Positions 36,151-47,588 of a stretch of 64,000 bases of DNA are shown here, in pieces (position 1 is the first letter of the stretch; every line of letters begins with the position of its first letter). The translations under genes were made by a program, and so were the position numbers. The DNA comes from Rhodovulum sulfidophilum DSM 1374 (GTDB lineage Bacteria > Pseudomonadota > Alphaproteobacteria > Rhodobacterales > Rhodobacteraceae), in NCBI RefSeq assembly GCF_001633165.1, contig NZ_CP015418.1:3410001-3474000 (forward strand), in the 5' to 3' direction. Below the pieces are notes generated by a model that ran no database searches, was not told the DNA's origin, and saw only the letters and a list, made by a program, of their open reading frames with translations.

Positions 36151-37728
36151 ATGTTGCCGATGCCGGAACGCACCGCCCCTGGTGACAAGGGCTTAGGCTT
36201 GGCGGAGCGCGGTTTTCGCGCAGAACTGACCGAGTCCGGGCATGGCGCGCAGAAGCGCGCCGCGATGCTTGGCCATGACATGCGGGCGGCGATCTCGGAT
36301 ATTCTCGGCGGGTTGTCACTTGCCGAGCTCGGCCCGCTCGACCCGGATTCCAGGCTGCAGCTCAAACGCGTCCAAAGCGCCGCCGAACAGCTGGCGCGCC
36401 TGACCGACGAGACGCTGGCGCTGGTCTCCGGCGACGAGCTCGACCAGATCGAGGCCCCGATCCACACCACGCTGCAGCCCTTCCTCGACCGCATCACCGG
36501 GCGCTGGCAGGCCCATGCCGAGGAGCACGGCCTGGCATTCACGCTCGATACCAAGCCCGACCTGCCCGGCATCATCGGCACCGATCCGGTGGCGCTCGAA
36601 CGGATCCTCTCGAATCTCATCGGCAATGCGATGAAATATTCCTCGGCCGGAACGGTGCGGCTGAAGGCCCATATGGGGCCACGGGAATCGCTCTGCTTCC
36701 GGGTGCGCGACACCGGACCGGGCTTTTCCGACGCGGCCATGGCCCGGCTGTTCGAATTCGCCGGGCGCCCGGCCGAAAGCAGCCAGCCCGGCACCGGTCT
36801 GGGGCTGCATATCGTGCGCGACCTGGCCCGGCGCGTGCGCGGCCAGCTTCAGCTTGCCAATCTCGCCGAGGGCGGCGCCGAGGTCTCGGTGATCCTGCCG
36901 CGCGCGGCCTGGGCCCCCGGTGTGCAGTCGACGGGCGACCTGCACGACCTGCCCGACCTGTCATGCTGCGAGGTGCTGCTGGCCGAGGACAACCCGACCA
37001 ACCAGCTGCTGATGCGGCAGATGCTCGAGACGCTGGGGGCGCGCTGCACTCTGGTCAAGGACGGTCAGGCCGCGGCGGAAATGCTGGCGGCCCACCGTTT
37101 CGACCTCGCGCTGATCGACATCGAAATGCCGCGCCTGTCGGGCATCGACGTGATCCGGCGGCTGCGCACGGCCGAGGGCGACGGCCCGGGAACCGCGGTG
37201 CTGGCGGTGACCGCCTTCGTGCTCGCGGCCAATCGCGACCAGATCTATGCCGCCGGCGCCGACGGCATTCTGGCCAAGCCGATCATGAGCCTCGACGCCC
37301 TCGGCGAGGCGATCATGGGGGTGCTCAACCGGCGCCCCTGCAACTGCACCCCGCTCTCCGATAGCCCCCCGCCCTTCGACGCACTGCATCTCGACCGGCT
37401 GCTGGCGCTGGCCGGGCCCGAAGACGGGCGCGAGCTTCTGATCCGGATGCATGACGATCTCGAGACCGTGCGCGGCGGCTTGCTCGAGGCGTTCGAGCGT
37501 GGCGACCGGACCCTGCTTCTGTCGCGGGCCCATGTGCTGATCTCGCTGGCCGGCGCGGTAGGCAACGGCGCGTTGCAGGCGCTTGCGGAAAATCTGAACG
37601 CCGCCGCCCGCAGGCAGGACAATACCGAGGTCGGACGGCTCTGTCCGCGGATCGTCGAGCATATCGAGGCGCTCTGCACCGCGCTCAAGGCCGAATTCGG
37701 CAGCCGTTACAACAAGGCAGGCGCATGA
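36151..37728 (+). CDS. soluble hybrid histidine kinase (HisKA-HATPase-REC-Hpt)
   Basis: A 525-aa hybrid kinase with no membrane helix and no recognisable sensor domain. Order: H-box MLGHDMRAA (His42), N-box NLIGNAMKYSS, G-boxes DTGPGFSD and GTGLGLHIV up to about residue 250; receiver domain at about 272-392 (LLAEDNPTNQ; phospho-Asp in LIDIEMPRLSG); Hpt at about 410-515 with SRAHVLISLAGAVG. The start at 36151 lacks a strong ribosome site. It overlaps the NtrC-type regulator gene by ATGA, so a His-Asp-His-Asp relay to that protein is likely. Signal unknown. Confidence 0.9.
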   Translation: MLPMPERTAPGDKGLGLAERGFRAELTESGHGAQKRAAMLGHDMRAAISDILGGLSLAELGPLDPDSRLQLKRVQSAAEQLARLTDETLALVSGDELDQIEAPIHTTLQPFLDRITGRWQAHAEEHGLAFTLDTKPDLPGIIGTDPVALERILSNLIGNAMKYSSAGTVRLKAHMGPRESLCFRVRDTGPGFSDAAMARLFEFAGRPAESSQPGTGLGLHIVRDLARRVRGQLQLANLAEGGAEVSVILPRAAWAPGVQSTGDLHDLPDLSCCEVLLAEDNPTNQLLMRQMLETLGARCTLVKDGQAAAEMLAAHRFDLALIDIEMPRLSGIDVIRRLRTAEGDGPGTAVLAVTAFVLAANRDQIYAAGADGILAKPIMSLDALGEAIMGVLNRRPCNCTPLSDSPPPFDALHLDRLLALAGPEDGRELLIRMHDDLETVRGGLLEAFERGDRTLLLSRAHVLISLAGAVGNGALQALAENLNAAARRQDNTEVGRLCPRIVEHIEALCTALKAEFGSRYNKAGA

Positions 37729-39179
37729 GTGTCCCCCCGCTTCTGCTGATCGAGGACACGCCCTCGCTTCAGATGATCTACGAGACGGTGCTGCGCAATG
37801 CCGGCTACAAGGTGGTGTCGGCCTCGACCGCGGCAGAGGGGCTGGCCGCCTTCCGCGAGCTCAAGCCGCAGGTCGTTCTGCTCGACCTGATGCTGCCCGA
37901 CCGTCCCGGGCAGGAACTGCTGCAGGAATTCCTGGCGCTCGCCCCCGAGACCCGGGTGATCGTTGTCACCGCCAACGGCTCGATCAACCGCGCGGTCGAG
38001 GCGATGCGCGCGGGGGCCTATGAATTCCTGCTCAAGCCCTTCAACGAACAGCGTTTCCTGCATGCGGTCGAAACCGCGCTGGCCGAGCGCGCGGCGGCCG
38101 ACCCGGCCCCCGCCCCGGCGCCGCCCCGGACCACGCCCGAGCCGCCCTCGGGCTTCGTCGGCAGCTCGCCGCAGATGGCAGCGGTCTATGACCGGATCGC
38201 CTCGGTCGGCCGCTCGAAGGCCACGGTCTTCATCACCGGCGAAAGCGGCACCGGCAAGGAAATCTGCGCCCAGGCGGTGCATGCGGCCTCGGCCCGCGCC
38301 GACGGCCCCTTCGTGCCGATGAACTGCGCGGCGATCCCGCGCGATCTTCTGGAATCCGAGGTCTTCGGCCATCTCAAGGGCGCCTTCACCGGGGCGCTGG
38401 CGGACAAGCCGGGGGCCGCGGCGGTGGCCGATGGCGGCACGCTCTTCCTCGACGAGATCTGCGAAATGGACATGGGGCTTCAGACCAAGCTCTTGCGCTT
38501 CCTGCAAACCTCGACGGTACAGCCCATCGGCGCCTCGCATCCGCGCAAGGTCAATGTCCGCATCGTCTGCGCCACCAACCGCGATCCGCTGGAAGAGGTC
38601 CGGCTCGGCCGGTTTCGCGAAGACCTGTATTACCGGCTGCATGTGGTGCCGATCCATCTGCCGCCGCTGCGCGAACGCGGCGAGGATGTGGTCGAGATCG
38701 CGCAATCGGCGCTTGAAAAGCTCTCGGCCGAGGAAGAGCACAATTTCGACCGGCTGGCGCCCGAGGTCGCGGACCTGTTCCGGCGCCTTCCCTGGCCGGG
38801 CAATGTCCGCCAGCTGCTGAACGTGCTGCGCCATGCGGTGGTGCTGAATCAGGGGCCGGAAATCACGCTGGACATGCTGCCGATCGCCCTGCAGCAGGAA
38901 CATGACAGGATCACCGCGTCGGGACATCGGATGCCCGAGGAGATCGGCGGCGCCGCCAAGCCGATCCAAGTCGAGGATCTGATCGGACGGACGCTGGCGG
39001 AAATCGAACAGATGGTGATCGAGGGCACGATCGCCCGCGAAGGCGGCTCCTTGCCGCGTGCGGCACGGGTGCTCGACGTGTCCCCCTCGACCCTCTATCG
39101 CAAGCGCGAAGCCTGGGCGCGCAAGGACCGGGACGACCCCGCCGATGAACCGGAAAAGGACCTGCACGCCACGCATTGA
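37725..39179 (+). CDS. NtrC/LuxO-type sigma-54-dependent response regulator
   Basis: A 484-aa activator: receiver (acidic pocket IEDTPS, phospho-Asp54 in LLDLMLPDR), AAA+ domain from about residue 140 (Walker A GESGTGKE, sigma-54 loop GAFTGA, Walker B GGTLFLDEI) and a Fis-type HTH (AARVLDVSPSTLYRKREAW). The GAFTGA loop shows it can work with RpoN. It is translationally coupled to the hybrid kinase, its probable phosphodonor. I saw no -24/-12 promoter nearby, so targets are elsewhere. Confidence 0.93.
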   Translation: MSVPPLLLIEDTPSLQMIYETVLRNAGYKVVSASTAAEGLAAFRELKPQVVLLDLMLPDRPGQELLQEFLALAPETRVIVVTANGSINRAVEAMRAGAYEFLLKPFNEQRFLHAVETALAERAAADPAPAPAPPRTTPEPPSGFVGSSPQMAAVYDRIASVGRSKATVFITGESGTGKEICAQAVHAASARADGPFVPMNCAAIPRDLLESEVFGHLKGAFTGALADKPGAAAVADGGTLFLDEICEMDMGLQTKLLRFLQTSTVQPIGASHPRKVNVRIVCATNRDPLEEVRLGRFREDLYYRLHVVPIHLPPLRERGEDVVEIAQSALEKLSAEEEHNFDRLAPEVADLFRRLPWPGNVRQLLNVLRHAVVLNQGPEITLDMLPIALQQEHDRITASGHRMPEEIGGAAKPIQVEDLIGRTLAEIEQMVIEGTIAREGGSLPRAARVLDVSPSTLYRKREAWARKDRDDPADEPEKDLHATH

Positions 39180-39328
39180 CGCGCCGCCTCCGGATCCCGG
39201 CAGACCTTGATCGAAAGACCCGGCCCCGGCTCGTTGCGCATCGTCGGGCGCCTCCGCTGGCGGCCCCGGAGGCAGGGATCAGAAAAAGGCCTCCTCTGAA
39301 TGCCAGGACAGGACCCGGCAGGCAGGAG

Positions 39329-40096
39329 CTAGAGGAACTGCTCCCGACACAGCCGCTCTTCGAGCCCGTGGCCCGGATCGAACAGGATGCGATGCCGGAT
39401 CGTCGCCTCCGACCGGATCTCGACCATGCTGACCACCCCTGCCCCGCGGCTGTCGCCCTCTGTCATCACCGGCCGCTTGCCCGGCTCGAGCACCTCGATC
39501 GTCACCGTCGCCCGCTTGGGCAGCAGCGCGCCCCGCCAGCGCCGCGGCCGGAACGGCGCAACCGCGGTCAGCGCCAGAACATCCGACCCGATCGGCAGGA
39601 TCTGACCATGGGCGGAATAATTATAGGCGGTCGAGCCCGCCGGCGTCGCCACCAGCGCCCCGTCGCAGACAAGCTCTTCGAGCCGGACCTTGCCATCGAC
39701 CGAGATCCGGAGCTTGGCCGCCTGCGGCCCGGCGCGCAGCAGGCTGACCTCGTTGATCGCCAGCGCCTCGACCACGGTCCCGTCCGGCCGCGTCGCCTTC
39801 AGCCGCAACGGGTTGATGATCTCTTCCTCCGCCGCCGCCAGCCGGTCGGCCAGCCCGTCCTCGTGATACTCGTTCATCAGAAAACCGATGGTGCCGCAAT
39901 TCATGCCGTAGACCGGCAGATCGAACCCCTGGGTGGCATGCAGCGTCTGCAGCATGAACCCGTCGCCGCCCAGCGCCACGATCACCTCGGCCTGTTCCGG
40001 CGCGCATTGCCCGTACTGCGCCGTCAGCCGGTCGAGCGCGCCTTCGGCGCTGGCGGTCTCGCTTGCCAGAAAGGCAATTCTCGTCGGTCCGGCCAT
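39329..40096 (-). CDS. nadK: NAD kinase
   Basis: A 255-aa kinase phosphorylating NAD+ to NADP+. The GGDG motif is at residues 43-46 (VALGGDGFML), followed by NCGTIGFLMNEY and the NAD-binding LVATPAGSTAYNYSAHG. The start at 40096 gives MAGPTRIAFLAS; the frame is open far upstream through the opposite strand of glyA, which is not coding. The gene is convergent with the response regulator and divergent from glyA. Confidence 0.94.
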   Translation of the reverse strand: MAGPTRIAFLASETASAEGALDRLTAQYGQCAPEQAEVIVALGGDGFMLQTLHATQGFDLPVYGMNCGTIGFLMNEYHEDGLADRLAAAEEEIINPLRLKATRPDGTVVEALAINEVSLLRAGPQAAKLRISVDGKVRLEELVCDGALVATPAGSTAYNYSAHGQILPIGSDVLALTAVAPFRPRRWRGALLPKRATVTIEVLEPGKRPVMTEGDSRGAGVVSMVEIRSEATIRHRILFDPGHGLEERLCREQFL

Positions 40097-40270
40097 GTCC
40101 TGTTCCCTCGCGTTTCCGGCCAAGTCTTCGCGCGCGCCGATCGGAAACACAAGGCCCGCCTCCGGGCCCGGGGAAGGGCCGAACCGGGCCAGATCGGGCT
40201 TTTTCAATGCACGGCCTTCCGATAGAACTTTCGTCATCCGGCCCAGGCTGTCCCCGAGGAGACCCAAAGC

Positions 40271-41566
<1,296 letters not shown>

Positions 41567-41587
41567 GCCACGCGATATCGGCACGGG

Positions 41588-41615
41588 AAGGGGAGCTTCG
41601 GCTCCCCTTTTCCTT
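41588..41615 (+). terminator. rho-independent terminator of glyA
   Basis: AAGGGGAGC-TTCG-GCTCCCCTT: a perfect 9-bp stem with a UUCG tetraloop followed by TTCCTTT. This is a textbook intrinsic terminator. Confidence 0.92.
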
Positions 41616-42067
41616 TGGGGGCATCGGTGCCGCAAGACATCGCGCGCGGCCCGGACGAGCGGCAGGCGCAATGCCCTCCGGCAACGCCCGACATGTTCCC
41701 CGTTCCCAGCCGCAACCGGGCAGGCCCGTGTCCCGCCCCCTGCGCGACGTTCTCTGCCACATTGCCCGGGGCCGGACCGTCAGCCCCCCTCCGGCTGAAG
41801 GTTGTCGGGCGTCCCGCACTTATCACCCTGCCCCCGACACCGCCCCCTCCTGCGTCACAGCACGTCCAGGCGCAGCACCGCGCGCGCAAGGCAACGCGCC
41901 CGGGCCGCCGAGACCGACCCTTCCGACCGGCCCGCACCGGCATGATGGCCTGGCTTTCCGCCAGGCCTGCCGTCCGCCTGCCGCTGCAGGCCACGGGTCC
42001 CCTCCCGCACCGGAGCTGTTCGCAGGTCGCTCTGGCCGGGGGCGGGAGGTTCGGCTATTCCGGCCCC
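41616..42067. other. 452-bp gap, no gene recognised
   Basis: This lies between the glyA terminator and the esterase start. The sequence is GC-rich with open frames on both strands, but those translate to Arg/Pro-rich low-complexity peptides and have no ribosome site. The esterase promoter should lie near 41990-42060; no clear motif was seen. Confidence 0.45.
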
Positions 42068-42853
42068 ATGCTCGCGACACAGATCCACGGCGACCGCTCC
42101 GCCGCCCCGCCCCTCCTGATCGTCCATGGCCTGTTCGGCTCTGCCCGCAACTGGGGGGCCATCGCGCGCCGCCTGTCGGACAGCCGCCGGGTGGTCGCGG
42201 TCGACATGCGCAACCATGCCGGCAGCCCCTGGACCGAGACCCATCGCTACCCGGATCTGGCCGCCGATCTGGCCGAGGTGATCGCGGCCGAAGGCGGGCA
42301 GGCCGATGTCATCGGCCATTCGATGGGCGGCAAGGCCGCGATGATGCTGGCGCTGACCCGGCCCGAAACGGTCGGTCGGCTGATCGTGGCCGATATCGCG
42401 CCGGTCGCCTATGGCCACAGCCAGTCCGGGCTGATCCGGGCCATGCGCAGGCTCGACCTCTCGGCCGTCTCGCGGCGAGGCGAGGCCGACCGGGCGCTGG
42501 CGGCGGATATCGCCGACCCGTCGACCCGGGCCTTCCTGCTGCAATCGCTGGATCTGCGCGCCGAACCGCCGCGCTGGCGGCTCAATCTCGACACGCTCGA
42601 CGCCGAGATGCCCTATATCACCGGCTGGCCCGACGATATCGAGGGCCGCTTCGAGGGCCCGACACTGATGCTGACGGGCGCCTTGTCCGATTATGTCGGC
42701 CCCGGCGATCGGGACCGGATCAAGGCGCTGTTCCCCGCCGCCCGCTTCGCCAGGATCCCCGGCGCCGGTCATTGGCTGCATGCCGACAAGCCCCGGGAAT
42801 TCGAAGCGGCGGTGCGCGCCTTCCTCGAGCTGGCCCCTAGCCCTCGGGCCTGA
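42068..42853 (+). CDS. alpha/beta hydrolase, YbfF-like esterase
   Basis: A 261-aa cytoplasmic hydrolase. Oxyanion loop LLIVHGLFGSARNWG, nucleophile serine in VIGHSMGGKAAM, acid near GALSDYVGPGD and catalytic His in PGAGHWLHADKP. The DMRNHAGSPW segment is typical of the YbfF esterase group acting on short acyl or palmitoyl esters. The start at 42068 begins at the fold; the frame is open upstream to 41615 without coding signs. It overlaps cytochrome b561 tail to tail by 17 bp. Confidence 0.88.
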   Translation: MLATQIHGDRSAAPPLLIVHGLFGSARNWGAIARRLSDSRRVVAVDMRNHAGSPWTETHRYPDLAADLAEVIAAEGGQADVIGHSMGGKAAMMLALTRPETVGRLIVADIAPVAYGHSQSGLIRAMRRLDLSAVSRRGEADRALAADIADPSTRAFLLQSLDLRAEPPRWRLNLDTLDAEMPYITGWPDDIEGRFEGPTLMLTGALSDYVGPGDRDRIKALFPAARFARIPGAGHWLHADKPREFEAAVRAFLELAPSPRA

Positions 42854-43325
42854 GCATCCGCGTCAGCGTGCCGTCCTTCTTGATGTATTGCCCCATCAGC
42901 GCCGCCGCCACATGCAGCAGCAAAAGCAGCACCAGGATCACCCGGAACGCCGCATGCACCCCCGCCGCCAGCTCCGAGCCCAGGGACCAGGCCAGCATGC
43001 CGCTCGCGGGCAGCGCCACCATCAGCAGGTAAAGCGCGCCATGGATCACCCGGGCCAGCATCACCTGTGCGGGCGTATGGCTGGGATCGGGCGCGGGCAC
43101 GCCATGAAGAAAGCGCAGCCCCAGCCGCCAGAAGGCCAGGACCAGGATCGCCAGCCCCAGCAGGATATGCAGCGCGACCAGAAGGGTGACGCCCTTCTCG
43201 CCGGTCTCGATATAGTGCCCGAAGGCCTGCCCGATGCCGCCCGCGAACAGGAACTGCACCACGACAAGACCGAACACCACCCAATGCAGGCGAATCTGCA
43301 TCCTTGAATAGCCCGTGACCGACAT
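42837..43325 (-). CDS. cytochrome b561 family protein
   Basis: A 162-aa membrane cytochrome with four helices. Haem ligands expected for the family are seen as His in MQIRLHWVVFG, ALHILLGLAI, ARVIHGALYLLM and LLLHVAAALMGQ. Such proteins pass electrons from quinol or superoxide at the inner membrane. The start at 43325 has GGAGGT upstream. It lies 209 bp downstream of the DsrE-like gene, same strand, possibly one unit. Confidence 0.9.
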   Translation of the reverse strand: MSVTGYSRMQIRLHWVVFGLVVVQFLFAGGIGQAFGHYIETGEKGVTLLVALHILLGLAILVLAFWRLGLRFLHGVPAPDPSHTPAQVMLARVIHGALYLLMVALPASGMLAWSLGSELAAGVHAAFRVILVLLLLLHVAAALMGQYIKKDGTLTRMLRPEG

Positions 43326-43534
43326 CGACGACCTCCGATGATCCGTTTCCCGAAGCGACCGCCCAAAGACCGGCGGCCGACAGATGGCCTCTGGCGGCAA
43401 CGACAGGAACGGGCATCGGCCTACCGGCGCCCGCCCCCGCTAACAGCGACAGGGCCCATGCCCGTCAGGGTAAAGGAATTCCGCCCCTTCGGGAGTGCGG
43501 CCTGGCGAAGCATCCCGGGCCCCGGCGGCCCGGC

Positions 43535-43993
43535 TCAGAACGACCAGACCCGGGCGCGACGGTCGAGAAGATCGCGAGCCATGGCCCCGGGTCGGGCGAC
43601 GCCCACCCCCTCGATCAGCACCTCCGGCCCGGCGCCTTGCCCGGGCAGGTAGATCGCGCAGACCTCGGCCCGCGCGCCCTTGCCGATCGCGGCCCGCAAC
43701 GCGGCCTGCGGGCTCAGACCGGCCGGAGGCTGGGGCGCCAGCGCCGCCTCGGGCGGCTCGGCAAGCGCAATATCGCCCGCCGGGCCGCAAAGCAGGATCT
43801 CGGTCTCGACCCCGCGCTCAAGCGCCTGAAGCGTCAGAACCATCGCCATCAGCTGGGTTTGCGGCGCGGCATCGGTCAGCACGGTGACGAGGCGGCGCAC
43901 GTCTTTCGCCGACGCCGGAGCCGCCGCAAATGCCAGCGTCAACCCGAGCGCCGCCATCGTCAGGGTCTTGCCGAAGGTCTTCGTGAGGGTCAT
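43535..43993 (-). CDS. exported DsrE-family-like protein
   Basis: A 152-aa protein with a signal peptide (residues 1-28, ending AAPASA). The mature part has the alternating DsrE/F-like fold: VRRLVTVLTDAAPQTQLMAM, EILLCGPAGDIAL, and a C-terminal VLIEGVGVARPGAMARDLL. The conserved Cys in LLCGP corresponds to that of DsrE relatives. Sulfur-relay function is possible but unproven in exported members. A consensus FNR box lies 115 bp upstream on the divergent side. Confidence 0.72.
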   Translation of the reverse strand: MTLTKTFGKTLTMAALGLTLAFAAAPASAKDVRRLVTVLTDAAPQTQLMAMVLTLQALERGVETEILLCGPAGDIALAEPPEAALAPQPPAGLSPQAALRAAIGKGARAEVCAIYLPGQGAGPEVLIEGVGVARPGAMARDLLDRRARVWSF

Positions 43994-44107
43994 GTCCCGT
44001 CTCCCTTTCTGGGGTGATCTGCGGACAGGTGATAGCGCATGGACGCGCGGCGGGCGGTGACAAAGGCACAAAGCCGGGCCCGGCCGATGACGCTGCGTAA
44101 GCCTGCC

Positions 44108-44121
44108 TTGATGCGGATCAA
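44108..44121 (+). promoter_or_regulatory. consensus FNR/FnrL box
   Basis: TTGATGCGGATCAA matches the FNR consensus TTGAT-N4-ATCAA perfectly. A candidate -10 TAGGCT (44144-44149) puts a start near 44156, so the box centre would be at -41.5, the class II activation position, for the rightward 91-aa gene. No comparable -10 was seen for the leftward gene. Confidence 0.75.
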
Positions 44122-44207
44122 ACGGGCCGGGCGCGGCCCATGCTAGGCTGGCCCGCAGGCATCGAGGACGCGACGGCAAGCGCGATGCGGGAGGGGGCGC
44201 GACGCGG

Positions 44208-44483
44208 ATGATTTCACTCGACGATATCGAAGACATGACCGATCTCTCGCGCGACGAGATCACGGCCATTGCAGAACACGAGAACCTGCCCGATGCGGAT
44301 GCGTCGCTTCTGGGCGATTACCTGATGCATCTGCATCACGGCCCGCAACGGGTACAGGCAATGATCTGCGAGGATATCCGCGCCGCCCTCCATCGCGACG
44401 ATACCGGGCGGGCGCGGGAGCTTTACGCCGTGCTGCACTGTTTTCTGGCAACCCATCCCGAAGCGGCCCGAGGCACGTCTTAG
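44208..44483 (+). CDS. small conserved protein, probable FnrL target
   Basis: A 91-aa acidic, helical protein: MISLDDIEDMTDLSRDEITA, then a His-rich stretch YLMHLHHGPQRV, then ALHRDDTGRARELYAVLHCF. It has no signal peptide or membrane segment. I believe similar small proteins occur in other Rhodobacteraceae but cannot name a function. GGGAGG lies upstream of the ATG. The FNR box suggests expression under low oxygen. His-rich and acidic parts could bind metal or haem; this is only a guess. Confidence 0.8.
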   Translation: MISLDDIEDMTDLSRDEITAIAEHENLPDADASLLGDYLMHLHHGPQRVQAMICEDIRAALHRDDTGRARELYAVLHCFLATHPEAARGTS

Positions 44484-44869
44484 CCCAGCCCCCAGCCGCG
44501 CTGTGCGGCACGACCCGAAGGCCTCCTTGGCCGCGGAGAAGGCTCAGAATTCGGGCAGGCCGGTCTGAAGAGGCTCGGGTCTGGCCCGGACCGACCGGCG
44601 CGGGTCGCGTTCCTTGATCCGGCGCGAGACAACACAGGCGGGGTGCCAGGCCAGAACGGGGCCCACCCCGGCACCGATGGGATCCGGCTTTAAAATCCCG
44701 GCGAAAACATCGCGATCACCAGCATCCCAGGAATGATGGCCCCGGTCATCGAGGTCGGAAGCAGGCCCGGACAGTCGATGAGCCCCCTTCACGGCTTGCG
44801 CAGGGGCCATAGGCAGGTAGGCACGCCCCTTGGGCATGGCGCATCAGGAAGCGGCGAGAGGCTCCAACC
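44484..44869. other. 386-bp gap, no gene recognised
   Basis: This lies between the 91-aa gene and the end of ridA (convergent). A minus-strand open frame at 44544-44837 lacks a ribosome site; a different minus frame contains a short hydrophobic peptide (TGAIIPGMLVIAMFSPGF) that might be a remnant of a transporter. No terminator with a T-tract was seen. Confidence 0.4.
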
Positions 44870-45253
44870 TCAGGCGGACAGCCGCGCCGTGACCTCGATC
44901 TCGATCTTCATCTCGGGCTCCATCAGCCCGGCCGAGACCATGGTCGCCGCGGGCCGGGCCCGGGCGAAGGCCTCGGAGAGGATCGGCCAGCAGGCGGGAA
45001 ACTCGGCCGGATCGGGCAGGATGTAGCGGACACGGACGACATCGTCGAGCGAGGCGCCCGCCTCGGCCAGCGCCGCCGAGATCGTGGCCAGCGCATTGGC
45101 GCATTGGGCCTCGACCCGGTCGGGCATGGTCATCGTGGCATAGTCGTAGCCGGTGGTTCCGGCCACGAAAACCCAGCCATCATCGACCACGGCACGGGAA
45201 TAGCCGATACGGTCCTCGAAGGTAGATCCGGTCGAGATCAGACGGCGGGCCAC
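44870..45253 (-). CDS. RidA/YjgF-family protein
   Basis: A 127-aa trimeric Rid-family protein (VFVAGTTGYDY, NALATISAALAEAGASLDDVV, then ARPAATMVSAGLMEP). The arginine used by true RidA to hydrolyse enamines (PxRxxV) is absent; ARPAATM places it in another Rid subgroup. It starts 2 nt after the clpX stop, an arrangement implying co-expression with the protease. Role unknown. Confidence 0.88.
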   Translation of the reverse strand: MARRLISTGSTFEDRIGYSRAVVDDGWVFVAGTTGYDYATMTMPDRVEAQCANALATISAALAEAGASLDDVVRVRYILPDPAEFPACWPILSEAFARARPAATMVSAGLMEPEMKIEIEVTARLSA

Positions 45254-45255
45254 GC

Positions 45256-46521
<1,266 letters not shown>

Positions 46522-46690
46522 GTCGGTCCTCTGCGGTCGTCGTCTGTGCGGTCCTGCACCGGGCAGGAGCGCCTGGCCTCCCCCGGTCGCCTCGGCCTCA
46601 CGTCAGGGTAGGGCAAGGCGCAGCGGGGCACAATGTCAAATTCCGCACCTTGCAACGGGGCCGGTCGGGCCCCGCGCAGGGTGAGGGCGG

Positions 46691-47320
46691 TTACTTCGCA
46701 TCCTCGAGGGCGCTGCGGCTTTCGACGATCTCGTCGATCAGGCCCCACTCCTTCGCGGTCTCGGCATCCATGAAGTTGTCGCGCTCGAGCGCGTCGATCA
46801 CGGTCTCCAGATCCTGCCCGGTATGCTTGACATAGATCTGGTTGAGCCGGTCCTTCAGCTTCTGGGTTTCGCGGGCATGGATCATGATATCGGTCGCCTG
46901 GCCCTGATAGCCGCCCGAGGGCTGGTGCACCATGATGCGCGAATTGGGCAGCGAGAAGCGCATGCCCTCGGCGCCCGCGGTCAGCAGCAGCGACCCCATC
47001 GAGGCCGCCTGCCCCACCACCAGGGTCGAGACCTTGGGCTTGATGTACTGCATGGTGTCGTAGATCGACAGGCCCGAGGTCACCACGCCGCCCGGGCTGT
47101 TGATGTACATCGAGATTTCCTTGGTCGGGTTCTCGGCTTCCAGATGCAGAAGCTGGGCCACGATCAGGCTCGACATGCCGTCATGGACCGGGCCGGTGAT
47201 GAAGATGATCCGCTCCTTCAGGAGGCGCGAGAAGATGTCATAGGCCCGTTCGCCCCGAGAGGTCTGCTCGACCACCATGGGCACCAGGTTGTTCATGTAA
47301 TGCTCGATCATGTCGGTCAT
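46691..47320 (-). CDS. clpP: ATP-dependent Clp protease proteolytic subunit
   Basis: A 209-aa serine protease. Catalytic Ser107 is in GQAASMGS and His132 in [24 protein letters not shown] forms the substrate-binding strand. It assembles as a tetradecamer with ClpX. It lies upstream of clpX on the same strand. A possible heat-shock-type promoter (CTTG at 47433-47430, CTAAGAC near 47410-47404) is noted but weak. Confidence 0.98.
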   Translation of the reverse strand: MTDMIEHYMNNLVPMVVEQTSRGERAYDIFSRLLKERIIFITGPVHDGMSSLIVAQLLHLEAENPTKEISMYINSPGGVVTSGLSIYDTMQYIKPKVSTLVVGQAASMGSLLLTAGAEGMRFSLPNSRIMVHQPSGGYQGQATDIMIHARETQKLKDRLNQIYVKHTGQDLETVIDALERDNFMDAETAKEWGLIDEIVESRSALEDAK

Positions 47321-47403
47321 AGTTGCCTGCCTCTGGGTACGTTCGGCCGTTGGGTGCTGACCGGTCCGGAGGTGTCCGGCATGTCAGCCCGCGTGTCGGA
47401 AGA

Positions 47404-47433
47404 GTCTTAGTTTCGCACCAGACCCCCTGCAAG
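47404..47433 (-). promoter_or_regulatory. possible RpoH-type promoter of clpP
   Basis: On the minus strand CTTG at 47433-47430 is followed after 19 nt by CTAAGAC. The alphaproteobacterial RpoH pattern is CTTG-N17/18-CYTATNT, so spacing and the -10 are imperfect. It is about 85 bp upstream of clpP. Confidence 0.25.
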
Positions 47434-47588
47434 GGCCATGGCCGCTTTTCCTTTCCGCGCCCCGGCTGCCACCGGCCCCGATACGCGCCGTGTCGGCCTG
47501 CGCATTCAGGCGAAACGGACGGCCGGGAAAAGCACGGGGATCGGGGCGCTGCAACATCGCGACGCGGGTCAGACCGGGCCGGCGCCTA

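Noticed and set aside
40097..40270. Glycine riboswitch upstream of glyA
   Set aside because: No tandem aptamer pattern; the gap also contains the nadK start region and is only 174 bp.
44544..44837. Possible decayed transporter gene on the minus strand
   Set aside because: Only one short hydrophobic peptide is suggestive, in a different frame from the open frame; not enough for a call.
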